From assembly GCF_900091575.1 (NCBI RefSeq), contig NZ_FMCR01000003.1, positions 906,434 through 970,433 of the forward strand: a stretch of DNA of 64,000 nucleotides. Reading direction: 5' to 3'. A program made the position numbers and the translations under genes. The notes beneath the pieces were generated by a model, which worked only from the letters and a program-made list of their open reading frames with translations, did no database searches and was not told the DNA's origin. Positions 23,381-32,324 of the stretch are shown here, piece after piece. The first letter of the stretch is position 1; every line of letters starts with the position of its first letter. This DNA comes from Micromonospora saelicesensis (lineage in GTDB: Bacteria; Actinomycetota; Actinomycetes; Mycobacteriales; Micromonosporaceae).

Positions 23381-24811
23381 GTGACAGCTCCACTGCGGAT
23401 CGGGCCCTACGCCGTCGAGCGACTGCTCGGCGTGGGTTCGTTCGCGATGGTCTGGCTGGGCTACGACCGGGCGCTCGACGCGCACGTGGCGATCAAGGTG
23501 CTGGCGGAGAACTGGAGCCACGACCTGCGGGTGCGGGAACGCTTCCTCGACGAGGCCCGGTTGCTGCGCCGGCTGGAGCACGAGCGGCTGATCCGGGTGC
23601 ACGCCGTCGGTGAGCTGCCCGACGGCCGCCCGTACGCGGTCCTGGCCTGGGCGGACGGGGGCAGCCTGCGGGACCGGCTGGCCGCTGGCGAGATCCCCGC
23701 ACCGACGGCGTTGCGGCTGCTCGGTGAGGTCTGCGCCGGGGTCGCCGTGCTGCACCGCCACGGCGTCGTGCACCGCGATCTCACCCCGGGCAACATCCTG
23801 TTCCGCTCCGCCGGCTCCGGCGGCGGGGAACAGGTGCTGATCGCCGACCTCGGCCTCGCCAAGGCGCTCGCCGCCGCCTCCGGGCTGACCGCCCGGGCCG
23901 GCACCCCGGGCTACATGGCCCCCGAGCAGGACGATCCCGGCGCGGTGGTCGACACCCGCGCCGACGTGTACGGGCTCGGCCGGCTCGGCATCCGACTGCT
24001 GGCCGCCGACCCGTCGAGCGCGAACCCGACCAGGCCCGATCCGCCTCGGCACTCCCCGGAGATCCGACTTCGGAACGACGTGCCTCCGGCGGTCGCGGCG
24101 GTGCTCGCCCGGGCCACCGCCCACCGCCCGGCCGAGCGCTACCCCGACGCCGCGACCCTGCACGCAGCGTTGATCCGCGCGAGCGGCCCGTCGGGGCGGC
24201 CGGCTGCGGCGGCCGGTCCCGTGCGGCGACAGCCGTCACCCCGGGCGGGGGCGCGCCGCCCGTACCGGTTGCGACGGGCCGGGGCCGCTGTGGTGGCCCT
24301 CGCCGCGGTGGGTGTGGTGGGCGCCGAGCCGGGTGGTGCCGGGTCGGCGCGGCCGGTCGGCGGCACGTACACGACCGGGTCACTGACCGTGACGTTGCCG
24401 CCCGGCTGGTCCGCCACGGGTGCCACCTGGGCCGGTCAGTACGGCGCCGACGGCGAACCCGAACCGGCGCTGGTGATGTCGCCGCAACCCCGCCGCTGGG
24501 CTGCCGACCCTCGCCTGCCCGGAGCGTTCGTGGGTCTCTCCGCCAGCACGGCGGCCCGTGCCACGCCCGCCGGGTTCCTGGCCGAGCGCACGCACGGCGA
24601 CTGCACGCCCGCGCCGGCCCGGGTCACCCGGCAGGCCGGCGTCGAGTGGACCGTCGTGGCGTACCGCTGCGAGCAGGGCCGGCCGCAGATCATCGAGTCG
24701 GCCGCCCTGCACCCCGGCCGACCCGCCCTGGTGTACGTGCAGATCGCCCCACCCGCGGACGCCGGACCCGACTTCCTGGACACCCTGCTCGCCGGCGTAC
24801 ACCTGCGGTAG
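23381..24811 (+). CDS. Membrane-anchored serine/threonine protein kinase
   Basis: A 476-residue Hanks-type kinase. The catalytic domain (about 8-265) has the glycine loop GVGSFAMV, VAIK (Lys39), catalytic-loop HRDLTPGN (Asp133), ADLGLA at the DFG position and MAPEQ. The loop has Thr where Lys is usual. An Arg-rich linker, one membrane segment (about 300-314) and an outer domain of about 155 residues without PASTA repeats follow. The start is set at the GTG at 23381 after GGGGGTGA; GTGs at 23336, 23360 and 23372 are in frame. TACTGT at 23332-23337 may be the -10. Confidence 0.87.
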   Translation: MTAPLRIGPYAVERLLGVGSFAMVWLGYDRALDAHVAIKVLAENWSHDLRVRERFLDEARLLRRLEHERLIRVHAVGELPDGRPYAVLAWADGGSLRDRLAAGEIPAPTALRLLGEVCAGVAVLHRHGVVHRDLTPGNILFRSAGSGGGEQVLIADLGLAKALAAASGLTARAGTPGYMAPEQDDPGAVVDTRADVYGLGRLGIRLLAADPSSANPTRPDPPRHSPEIRLRNDVPPAVAAVLARATAHRPAERYPDAATLHAALIRASGPSGRPAAAAGPVRRQPSPRAGARRPYRLRRAGAAVVALAAVGVVGAEPGGAGSARPVGGTYTTGSLTVTLPPGWSATGATWAGQYGADGEPEPALVMSPQPRRWAADPRLPGAFVGLSASTAARATPAGFLAERTHGDCTPAPARVTRQAGVEWTVVAYRCEQGRPQIIESAALHPGRPALVYVQIAPPADAGPDFLDTLLAGVHLR

Positions 24812-24828
24812 GTGCGGCCGAACCCGCC

Positions 24829-25377
24829 CTAGCGGACCACCACGGTGATGGTGTGCTCCCGGCCCTCCTTGGGGATCGTCACGGCGACCGTGCCGGGGCG
24901 GACGAAGCGGATGTCCACCACGCCCGCCTCGTACTGCTGGGAGACCAGCTCCGGGCGGTCCACGGTGACCAGCCCCGGCCCGATGCCCTGGATGCGCAGC
25001 ACCGCACCGGTGGCGAAGCAGAGCGATGTGAGCAGCTCGATCTCGGTCTCGGCGAGCGGCAGGTCGTAGCGGACCGCGCCCTGACAGGCCGGCGTCGGCT
25101 CGGTCGGTGGGGGAGTCGTTCGGGGCGTACCCCTTGTTCTGGTGGGTGCGGGCGGTGGCGCGGCCGGGCGCGCGCTGGTCGGAGGCGGTCGGAACGGCGA
25201 CCCGGTGGGCGCGGCGATCGCGGAGATCGTGGGGATCGCGGTGGGGGCCGGCGTCGAACGGGTCGGCCCGGGCGGTTGGACGGGCAGGGGCGAGACGGCG
25301 TCGGCGCCGCCGCAGCCGGCGACCGCCACGGTGGCCGCGAGGACGACGACGACCCGGCGCAACGACGCGGGCCTCAT
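24829..25377 (-). CDS. Lipoprotein coupled to the ECF sigma gene
   Basis: A 182-residue protein with a lipobox (VAVAGC, Cys near 21), a long Pro/Thr/Ala-rich linker (about 30-95) and a C-terminal domain of about 85 residues with two cysteines. Its ATG overlaps the sigma-factor stop by 4 nt. It has no anti-sigma zinc motif or cytoplasmic domain, so it is more likely a target or an external sensor partner than an anti-sigma factor. Confidence 0.75.
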   Translation of the reverse strand: MRPASLRRVVVVLAATVAVAGCGGADAVSPLPVQPPGPTRSTPAPTAIPTISAIAAPTGSPFRPPPTSARPAAPPPAPTRTRGTPRTTPPPTEPTPACQGAVRYDLPLAETEIELLTSLCFATGAVLRIQGIGPGLVTVDRPELVSQQYEAGVVDIRFVRPGTVAVTIPKEGREHTITVVVR

Positions 25378-25913
25378 TCCGCGCCGAGCCGTTGCCGGAC
25401 CTGCCGCCGGGCCAGGTGCAACCGGGACTTCACGGTGCCCAACGGCACGTCGAGCAGGGCGGCGATCTCCGGGTAGCTCAGCCCGAGGACGTCGCGCAGG
25501 GCGACCACCTCGGCGAGGTCGGGGTGGACCGCGTCGAAGGCGTCGAGCAGGTCGAGGCGGGTGCCCGCGACCACGCTGGTCCGTCGCGGGTCGGCCTGGT
25601 CGGGCAGCGGTACGCCCTCGGCCTCCAGCCGGCAGCGGCGGCGCAGCGTGCGGTACGTGGAGCGGGCCCGGTTGGCGGTCAGCCGGTGCAGCCAGGTGCG
25701 GAACGAGGAGCGCCCCTCGAACCGGCTGATGCCGCCGGCCAGCGCCAGCAAGGTGTCCTGGCAGGCCTCTTCGGCGTCCTCCCGGCTGGGCAGGAAGCGG
25801 GCGCACAGTCGCAGCACCTCCGGGCGCACCGCGACCAGCAGGGCGTCCAGCGCGGCCGGGTCGCCGTGCGCGGCGGACCGGGCCAGGGCGTCGATGTCGT
25901 CCGCGTCGGGCAT
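25374..25913 (-). CDS. ECF-family RNA polymerase sigma factor
   Basis: A 179-residue sigma-70-like factor. Region 2 (about 15-85) includes the SREDAEEACQDTLL helix and SSFRTWLHRLTANRARS. Region 4 (about 120-175) includes LAEVVALRDVLGLSYPEIAALL and VPLGTVKSRLHLARRQVRQRL. It should direct transcription of a small regulon, likely including the coupled lipoprotein. No anti-sigma gene follows. No Shine-Dalgarno sequence is evident before the ATG. Confidence 0.92.
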   Translation of the reverse strand: MPDADDIDALARSAAHGDPAALDALLVAVRPEVLRLCARFLPSREDAEEACQDTLLALAGGISRFEGRSSFRTWLHRLTANRARSTYRTLRRRCRLEAEGVPLPDQADPRRTSVVAGTRLDLLDAFDAVHPDLAEVVALRDVLGLSYPEIAALLDVPLGTVKSRLHLARRQVRQRLGAE

Positions 25914-26012
25914 GCCGGATGTCCAATGCTCGCCGGTGCCGATCCCTGAGCGTACGACCGGTGCCGCCGCGGCGGCACCGTAGCGTCCGGCACCCGACGC
26001 GAAACTGGCGCC

Positions 26013-26633
26013 CTACTCGAAGCGGGACACGTCCCCGGCGCCCCGGCGCAGGATCTCCGGCTCGGGCCCGGACAGGTCGATCACGGTCGTCGGCTCCTTA
26101 CCGCAGTCGCCGGCGTCGAGCACCGCGTCGAGCTGGTGGTCGAGCCGTTCCTTGATCTCCCAGCCCTGGGTCATCGGCTCCTCGTCGCCGGGCAGGACCA
26201 GCGTGCTGGAGACCAGCGGTTCGGCCAGCTCGGCCAGCAGCGCCTGGGTGACGGTGTGCCGGGGCACCCGCACGCCGACGGTCCGCTTCTTCGGGTGCAG
26301 CATCCGGCGGGGCACCTCTCGGGTGGCCGGCAGGATGAACGTGTAGCTGCCCGGGGTGGACGCCTTCACCAGGCGAAAGACCGAGTTGCTGATCTGCACG
26401 AACTGGCCGAGCTGGGCGAAGTCGTGGCAGACCAGCGTGAAGTGGTGCCGATCATCGAGGTGTCGGATCTGTCGGATCCGGTCCAGCCCGTCCTGGTTGC
26501 CCAGTTGGGTGCCGAGCGCGTAGCAGGAGTCCGTCGGGTAGGCGACCAGCCCACCCCTGCGGATCAGGTCGGCGACCTGCCCGATGACCCGGGGCTGTGG
26601 GTTCTCCGGGTGTACGTCGTAGTACCTCGCCAT
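26013..26633 (-). CDS. Sua5/YciO/YrdC-family protein
   Basis: A 206-residue YrdC-fold protein. GGLVAYPTDSCYALG is the nucleotide-binding opening, and SYTFILPATREVPRRM and RTVGVRVPRH are family marks. YrdC/Sua5 proteins make threonylcarbamoyl-AMP for the t6A37 tRNA modification. The present length and features fit the YciO branch, whose activity is weaker or different. The ATG follows TAGTCT by 6 nt, and the GGAGG directly abutting the ATG is too close to act as a ribosome site. Divergent from dnaE. Confidence 0.87.
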   Translation of the reverse strand: MARYYDVHPENPQPRVIGQVADLIRRGGLVAYPTDSCYALGTQLGNQDGLDRIRQIRHLDDRHHFTLVCHDFAQLGQFVQISNSVFRLVKASTPGSYTFILPATREVPRRMLHPKKRTVGVRVPRHTVTQALLAELAEPLVSSTLVLPGDEEPMTQGWEIKERLDHQLDAVLDAGDCGKEPTTVIDLSGPEPEILRRGAGDVSRFE

Positions 26634-26639
26634 CCTCCG

Positions 26640-26645
26640 AGACTA
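26640..26645 (-). promoter_or_regulatory. -10 of a leaderless promoter (Sua5/YciO gene)
   Basis: TAGTCT on the minus strand fits TAnnnT and ends 6 nt before the ATG at 26633. Confidence 0.5.
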
Positions 26646-26777
26646 GGCGCACCCGGGGAGGATCAGGAGACGAGGGCCACCCTCGGCGCGGACGGTGGAG
26701 CCGCCGAGATCACCTCGGTAGGGTAGGTCCCGGTCGGCTCCGACCAACAAGATCCACACCGCCGGGGGGCGCCACGC

Positions 26778-29700
26778 ATGGCTGATTCGTTCGCGCATCT
26801 GCACGTGCACACCGAGTACTCGATGCTCGACGGAGCGGCCCGACTGAAGGACCTGTTCGCCGAGGCCAAGCGGCTGGGCATGCCCGCTGTGGCGATCACC
26901 GACCACGGCAACATGCACGGCGCGAACGACTTCTACAACCAGGCGATGGCCGCCGGGATCACCCCGATCCTGGGCGTCGAGGCGTACGTGGCGCCGGAGT
27001 CGCGCTATCACAAGGCGCGGGTCAAGTGGGGCCGCCCGGAGCAGAAGAGCGACGACATCTCCGGTAACGGCGCGATCACCCACAAGACCATGTGGGCGAA
27101 GAACGCGCAGGGCCTGAAGAACCTGTTCACCCTCAACTCGCGCGCCTCCATGGAGGGGCACTACGTCAAGTGGCCCCGGATGGACATGGAGCTGATCGCC
27201 GAGCACGCCGAGGGGATCATGGCCACCACCGGTTGCCCGTCCGGTGCGGTGCAGACCCGACTGCGGCTTGGCCAGTTCGACGAGGCCCTCAAGGTCGCCG
27301 CCAGCTACCAGGACATCTTCGGCAAGGACAACTACTTCCTGGAGATCATGGATCACGGCCTCTCCATCGAGAGCCGGGTCCGCGAGGGGCTCACCGAGAT
27401 CGCCCGCAAGCTGGACATCCCGCCGGTGGTCACGAACGACTCCCACTACACCCACGAGGCGCAGGCCACCGCTCACGACGTGCTGCTCTGCGTGCAGACC
27501 GGCAGCAACATCGACGACCCCAACCGGTTCCGGTTCGAGGGCGGCGGCTACTTCATCAAGAGCGCCGACCAGATGCGCGCGGTGGACTCGTCCGAGCTGT
27601 GGCAGCAGGGCTGCCGCAACACCCTGCTGGTGGCCGAGAAGGTCGACCCGAAGGGCATGTTCGAGTTCCACAACCTGATGCCGCGCTTCCCGGTGCCCGA
27701 GGGGGAGACCGAGGAGTCCTGGTTCCGCAAGGAGACCTTCGCCGGCCTGGCCCGCCGTTATCCGAACGGCATCCCCGAGGGGCACGTCGTCCAGGCCGAG
27801 TACGAGCTGGGCGTCATCAACCAGATGGGCTTCCCGTCCTACTTCCTCGTGGTCGCCGACTTCATCCAGTGGGCGAAGAACCAGGGCATCGCGGTGGGTC
27901 CGGGCCGTGGTTCGGCCGCCGGGTCGCTCGTCGCGTACGCGCTGGGCATCACCGACCTGGACCCGATCCAGCACGGCCTGATCTTCGAGCGGTTCCTCAA
28001 CCCCGAGCGGATCTCGATGCCGGATGTCGACATCGACTTCGACGAGCGTCGGCGCGGCGAGGTGATCAAGTACGTCACCGACAAGTGGGGCGACGACAAG
28101 GTCGCCCAGATCGCCACCTTCGGCACGATCAAGGCGAAGGCCGCGATCAAGGACTCGGCCCGGGTCCTCGGCTTCCCGTACGCGGTCGGCGACCGGATCA
28201 CCAAGGCCATGCCGCCGGCGGTGATGGGCAAGGACATCCCGCTCACCGGCATCTTCGACAACAAGCACCCCCGCTACGCCGAGGCGGGCGAGATCCGCGG
28301 CCTGTACGACTCCGACCCGGACGTCCGCAAGGTGATCGACACGGCCAAGGGCATCGAGGGGCTGATCCGGCAGACCGGTGTGCACGCCGCCGGCGTCATC
28401 ATGTCCGCCGAGCCGATCATCGAGCACATCCCGTTGATGCGCCGCGACGCCGACGGGGCGATCATCACGCAGTTCGACTACCCGACCTGCGAGTCGCTCG
28501 GGCTGCTGAAGATGGACTTCCTCGGCCTGCGCAACCTGACGATCATCGACGACGCGGTCAAGAACATCGAGCTGAACCACGGCCGGAAGCTCGACCTGCT
28601 GGGCCTGCCGCTGGACGACAAGGCCGCGTACGAGCTGCTGGCCCGCGGTGACACCCTGGGCGTGTTCCAGCTCGACGGTGGGCCGATGCGGTCGCTGCTG
28701 CGGTTGATGAAGCCGGACAACTTCGAGGACATCTCCGCCGTCCTGGCCCTGTACCGACCCGGCCCGATGGGCGTCGACTCGCACACCAACTACGCGTTGC
28801 GCAAGAACGGCCTCCAGGAGATCACGCCGATCCACCCGGAGCTGGAGGAGCCGCTGCGGGAGATCCTGGCGCCCACCCACGGTCTGATCGTCTACCAGGA
28901 GCAGGTGCAGCGCGCCGCGCAGATCCTCGCCGGCTACACCCTCGGTCAGGCGGACCTGCTGCGCCGGGCCATGGGTAAGAAGAAGAAGGAGATCCTCGAC
29001 AAGGAGTTCATCCCGTTCCGGGACGGCTGCCGCGAGCGCGGCTACTCCGACGAGGCGATCCAGGCGGTGTGGGACGTCCTGGTGCCGTTCGCCGGGTACG
29101 CCTTCAACAAGGCGCACTCCGCCGCGTACGGCCTGGTCTCCTACTGGACCGCGTACCTGAAGGCGCACTATCCGGCCGAGTACATGGCCGGGTTGCTGAC
29201 CAGCGTCGGCGACGACAAGGACAAGATGGCCCTCTACCTGGCCGAGTGTCGCCGGATGCGCATCCAGGTGCTGCCGCCGGACGTCAACACCTCGGCCGGG
29301 CCGTTCACCCCGGTCGGCAAGGACATCCGCTTCGGCCTCGCCGCGGTTCGCAATGTCGGGGCGAACGTGGTCGCGTCGATCATGCGCTGCCGGGACGAGA
29401 AGGGCGAGTACACCGACTTCTACGACTTCCTGTCCAAGGTGGACGCTGTGGTCTGCAACAAGAAGACCATTGAATCGCTGATCAAGGCGGGTGCTTTCGA
29501 CTCCCTCGACCACCCCCGCAAGGGCCTGCTCGCTGTGCACGCCGACGCGATCGACGCGTACGCCGACGTCAAGCGCAAGGAGGCCGTCGGCCAGTACGAC
29601 CTGTTCGGTGCCGGCTTCGGTGACGCGGACACCGGCAGTACCACTGTGATGCCGACCATCGGCGACAGCGAGTGGGACAAGCGCGACAAGCTGGCCTTCG

Positions 29701-30308
29701 AGCGGGAGATGCTCGGCCTGTACGTCTCCGACCACCCGCTGTTCGGCCTGGAGCACATCCTCAACGCGGCAGCCGACACCACAATCGCCTCCCTGGCCGA
29801 GGAGGGCGGGGTGCCCGACGGGGCGGTCGTCACCCTCGCCGGCATCCTCTCCGGGGTGCAGCGCCGGGTCACCAAGCAGGGCCGGGCCTGGGCGTCGGCC
29901 ACCCTCGAGGACCTGGCTGGTGGGGTGGAGACGCTGTTCTTCCCCAACACCTACGAGGTGATCGGGCAGTACATCGCCGAGGACGCCATCGTGGTGGTCA
30001 AGGGTCGGGTTGACCGCCGCGACGACACCCCACGGATCATGGCGATGGACATGTCCATGCCGGACGTCAGCACCAGCGCCACCAACAAGCCGGTCACCCT
30101 CACCATCCCTGTGCACCGCTGCACGCCACCGCTTGTGGAGAAACTCAAGGAGACCCTGGTGCTGCACCCCGGCGACACCGAGGTGCACGTCAAACTCCAG
30201 AACGGCGGGCGCACCACCACCCTGCGGCTGGGCCCGTTCCGGGTGGCGGCGACGACCGCGCTGATGGGTGACCTGAAGAGCGTCCTCGGCCCGGCCAACG
30301 TGAGCTGA
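26778..30308 (+). CDS. dnaE: DNA polymerase III subunit alpha
   Basis: A 1176-residue replicative polymerase of the DnaE1 type. The N-terminal PHP domain (HLHVHTEYSMLDG, ITDHGNMHG) is complete and may carry proofreading activity, as in mycobacterial DnaE1. The palm aspartates are in MPDVDIDFDERRR (about 413-425). A clamp-binding-like motif QYDLFG follows near residue 939, and an OB fold lies at about 990-1070. The length is normal. The minus strand holds a long non-coding shadow frame. TAGGGT at 26719-26724 may be the -10. Confidence 0.97.
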   Translation: MADSFAHLHVHTEYSMLDGAARLKDLFAEAKRLGMPAVAITDHGNMHGANDFYNQAMAAGITPILGVEAYVAPESRYHKARVKWGRPEQKSDDISGNGAITHKTMWAKNAQGLKNLFTLNSRASMEGHYVKWPRMDMELIAEHAEGIMATTGCPSGAVQTRLRLGQFDEALKVAASYQDIFGKDNYFLEIMDHGLSIESRVREGLTEIARKLDIPPVVTNDSHYTHEAQATAHDVLLCVQTGSNIDDPNRFRFEGGGYFIKSADQMRAVDSSELWQQGCRNTLLVAEKVDPKGMFEFHNLMPRFPVPEGETEESWFRKETFAGLARRYPNGIPEGHVVQAEYELGVINQMGFPSYFLVVADFIQWAKNQGIAVGPGRGSAAGSLVAYALGITDLDPIQHGLIFERFLNPERISMPDVDIDFDERRRGEVIKYVTDKWGDDKVAQIATFGTIKAKAAIKDSARVLGFPYAVGDRITKAMPPAVMGKDIPLTGIFDNKHPRYAEAGEIRGLYDSDPDVRKVIDTAKGIEGLIRQTGVHAAGVIMSAEPIIEHIPLMRRDADGAIITQFDYPTCESLGLLKMDFLGLRNLTIIDDAVKNIELNHGRKLDLLGLPLDDKAAYELLARGDTLGVFQLDGGPMRSLLRLMKPDNFEDISAVLALYRPGPMGVDSHTNYALRKNGLQEITPIHPELEEPLREILAPTHGLIVYQEQVQRAAQILAGYTLGQADLLRRAMGKKKKEILDKEFIPFRDGCRERGYSDEAIQAVWDVLVPFAGYAFNKAHSAAYGLVSYWTAYLKAHYPAEYMAGLLTSVGDDKDKMALYLAECRRMRIQVLPPDVNTSAGPFTPVGKDIRFGLAAVRNVGANVVASIMRCRDEKGEYTDFYDFLSKVDAVVCNKKTIESLIKAGAFDSLDHPRKGLLAVHADAIDAYADVKRKEAVGQYDLFGAGFGDADTGSTTVMPTIGDSEWDKRDKLAFEREMLGLYVSDHPLFGLEHILNAAADTTIASLAEEGGVPDGAVVTLAGILSGVQRRVTKQGRAWASATLEDLAGGVETLFFPNTYEVIGQYIAEDAIVVVKGRVDRRDDTPRIMAMDMSMPDVSTSATNKPVTLTIPVHRCTPPLVEKLKETLVLHPGDTEVHVKLQNGGRTTTLRLGPFRVAATTALMGDLKSVLGPANVS

Positions 30309-30356
30309 GCCGGCCTCGGTCCGGCCGGCGTGCGCCGGCCGGACCGCCTGGCTCAG
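30305..30356. terminator. Bidirectional terminator between dnaE and the ABC-F gene
   Basis: A perfect 13-bp stem (30317-30329 with 30334-30346) and 4-nt loop is extended by an outer 7-bp CTGAGCC/GGCTCAG stem. The outer stem contains both stop codons. It should terminate both convergent transcripts. Confidence 0.75.
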
Positions 30357-31990
30357 ACCCGCTCGGGGGCGCTGATCTCGCGCAGTTGGCCGTCGGCCAA
30401 CCGCAACCAACGCTGCACGCCGATCTCGGCGAGGAACCGTTCGTCGTGGCTGACCACCACGAACGCCCCCTGGTACGCGGACAGCGCGCTCTCCAACTGA
30501 CCCACGCTGACCAGGTCCAGGTTGTTGGTCGGCTCGTCGAGCAGCAGCAGTTGCGGCGCCGGCTCGGCGCAGAGCACACAGGCGAGGGTGGCGCGCAGCC
30601 GTTCACCGCCGGAGAGCACCCCGACGGGCAGGTTCACCCGGGCACCCCGGAACAGGAACCGGGCGAGCAGGTTCATCCGCTTGGCGTCCGGCAGGCTCGG
30701 CGCGTACGCGGCGAAGTTCTCCGCCACCGTGCGGTCGAGGTCCAGCAGGTCCAGCCGCTGTGACAGGTACGCGATCCGCCCCTCGCCGCGCTTCAGCTCA
30801 CCGCCGGACGGTTCGAGGTCACCGTTGACCAGGCGCAGCAGGGTCGACTTGCCGACGCCGTTCGCCCCGGTCAGGGCGATCCGTTCCGGCCCCCGGATCA
30901 CCAGGTCGGCGCCGTCGCCGCCGAACAGCTCCCGGTCGTCGAAGCGGGCCCGCATCCCGTGGCCGGAGAAGACCGTGCGCCCGCCCGGGACGGTGGTGTC
31001 GGGCAGGTCCACGACGATCCGGTCCTCGTCGCGTACCGCACGGCCGGCCTCGTCGAGTCGGGCCTTGGCCTGACCGAGCCGGGACGAGTGCGTCTCCTGC
31101 GCCTTGCCCGCCGACTCCTGCGCGCTGCGCTTGAGCCCACCGGCGACGATCCGGGCCAGGCCGGCGTTCTTCAGGTTCTTGGAGGCGTTGCTGGCCCGCC
31201 GGTCGGCCCGTTCCCGGGCCTGCTGCATCTCCCGCTTCTCCCGCTTGACCTCCTGCTCGGCGTTGCGCAGGTTGCTCTCGGCCACCTCCCGCGCCGCCTG
31301 CACCGCCTCGGTGTACGCGGTGAAGTTGCCCCCGTACCAGCGGATCTCGCCCTGGTCCAGCTCGGCGATGCGGTCCATCCGGTCCAGCAGTTCCCGGTCG
31401 TGGCTGACCAGCAGCAGGCACCCGGACCACTCGGTGAGGACGTCGTAGAGCTTGTGCCGGGCCTCCAGGTCCAGGTTGTTGGTCGGTTCGTCGAGCAGCA
31501 GCACGTCCGGGCGGCGCAGCAGTTGCGCCGCCAGGCCGAGGGAGACCACCTGACCGCCGCTGAGGGTGTGCAGCCGGCGGTCGAGCGACAGCTCGCCGAG
31601 GCCGAGCCGGTCCAGCTCCGAGCGGGTGCGCTCCTCGATGTCCCAGTCGTCGCCGATGGTGGCGAAGTGCTCCTCGCTGGCGTCGCCGGCCTCGATGGCG
31701 TGCAGCGCTGCGATCCGCTCGGCCACGCCCAGAACCTGCGCCACGCTCAGGTCGCCGACCAGCGGCAGCGTCTGCGGGAGGTAGCCGAGCACACCGTCGA
31801 CGGTGACGCTGCCGCCGCTGGGCCGCAGCTCCCCGGCGATCAGCCGCAGCAGGGTGCTCTTGCCGGCGCCGTTGGGCGCGACCAGGCCGGTGCGACCGCC
31901 GGGAACGGTGAAGGACAGCTCCGAGAAGACCGGGGTGTCGTCCGGCCAGGAGAAGGACAGGTTCGAGCAGACAATGAACGCATCAGACAT
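30353..31990 (-). CDS. ABC-F family ATPase (probable ribosome-protection type)
   Basis: A 545-residue soluble protein with two ABC domains and no membrane helices. The Walker A boxes are APNGAGKST and GANGVGKST, both signatures are LSGG, and both Walker B regions are LLLDEPTNNLDL. A charged linker of about 80 residues (KREKREMQQARERADRR) lies between the domains. ABC-F proteins bind the ribosomal E site; this size and a long upstream leader recall antibiotic-resistance members, but housekeeping roles exist too. GAGG lies 10 nt before the ATG. Confidence 0.88.
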   Translation of the reverse strand: MSDAFIVCSNLSFSWPDDTPVFSELSFTVPGGRTGLVAPNGAGKSTLLRLIAGELRPSGGSVTVDGVLGYLPQTLPLVGDLSVAQVLGVAERIAALHAIEAGDASEEHFATIGDDWDIEERTRSELDRLGLGELSLDRRLHTLSGGQVVSLGLAAQLLRRPDVLLLDEPTNNLDLEARHKLYDVLTEWSGCLLLVSHDRELLDRMDRIAELDQGEIRWYGGNFTAYTEAVQAAREVAESNLRNAEQEVKREKREMQQARERADRRASNASKNLKNAGLARIVAGGLKRSAQESAGKAQETHSSRLGQAKARLDEAGRAVRDEDRIVVDLPDTTVPGGRTVFSGHGMRARFDDRELFGGDGADLVIRGPERIALTGANGVGKSTLLRLVNGDLEPSGGELKRGEGRIAYLSQRLDLLDLDRTVAENFAAYAPSLPDAKRMNLLARFLFRGARVNLPVGVLSGGERLRATLACVLCAEPAPQLLLLDEPTNNLDLVSVGQLESALSAYQGAFVVVSHDERFLAEIGVQRWLRLADGQLREISAPERV

Positions 31991-32015
31991 GCGAGTGACC
32001 TCAAAGGGTGGGGTG

Positions 32016-32093
32016 GGCGCGCCTCAGCCGCCCGACGACAACGGGAACCGGTGGAACGACGGCATGGCCTCGGCGGCTGCGCCTACGCGCGCC
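32016..32093 (-). promoter_or_regulatory. Long hairpin in the ABC-F leader
   Basis: In the minus-strand leader GGCGCGC (32093-32087) and CAGCCGCC (32079-32072) pair with GGCGGCTG (32032-32025) and GCGCGCC (32022-32016). That makes 7-bp and 8-bp stems around an asymmetric internal loop. The hairpin lies 26 nt after the small leader ORF and ends 25 nt before the ABC-F start, a layout suited to attenuation. Confidence 0.5.
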
Positions 32094-32119
32094 GAACCGA
32101 TGGCCGAACACATCCGGTC

Positions 32120-32149
32120 TCACCCGGAGATGTCGTCGTCACCCGCCAT
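32120..32149 (-). CDS. Nine-codon leader ORF upstream of the ABC-F gene
   Basis: ATG to TGA encodes MAGDDDISG. AGGGAG is placed 7 nt before its ATG, better than the site of the main gene. Small translated ORFs upstream of ABC-F or erm genes commonly sense ribosome-stalling antibiotics. Translation of this one is inferred. A weak promoter (TTGTTA, 17 nt, TAGCGG) lies at 32198-32170. Confidence 0.45.
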   Translation of the reverse strand: MAGDDDISG

Positions 32150-32253
32150 GTCTGGTCTCCCTGGTCGTACCGCTAACCCAACGCGGCAAGTCTAACAACG
32201 GATCTCCGCCTTGCCACCGCAATAGGGCGCAGCGCTCGGTGTATAGGCCAGGC

Positions 32254-32259
32254 TATAGT
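32254..32259 (+). promoter_or_regulatory. -10 of the toxin-antitoxin operon
   Basis: TATAGT is the best -10 match in the area. An ATG lies 12 nt downstream at 32272, but it is not in frame with the toxin reading frame. Confidence 0.5.
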
Positions 32260-32324
32260 GGGTCCAGTCTCATGAGCCGCCACGTCGCTGGGCGATCAAG
32301 ACGACAACGGGTGTCCGCGACTGG

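Noticed and set aside
26643..30410. Open frame of over 1200 codons antisense to dnaE
   Set aside because: It mirrors dnaE, is dominated by Val, Gly, Arg, Asp, His and Gln runs expected from the reverse of GC3-rich coding DNA, and has no recognisable domain.
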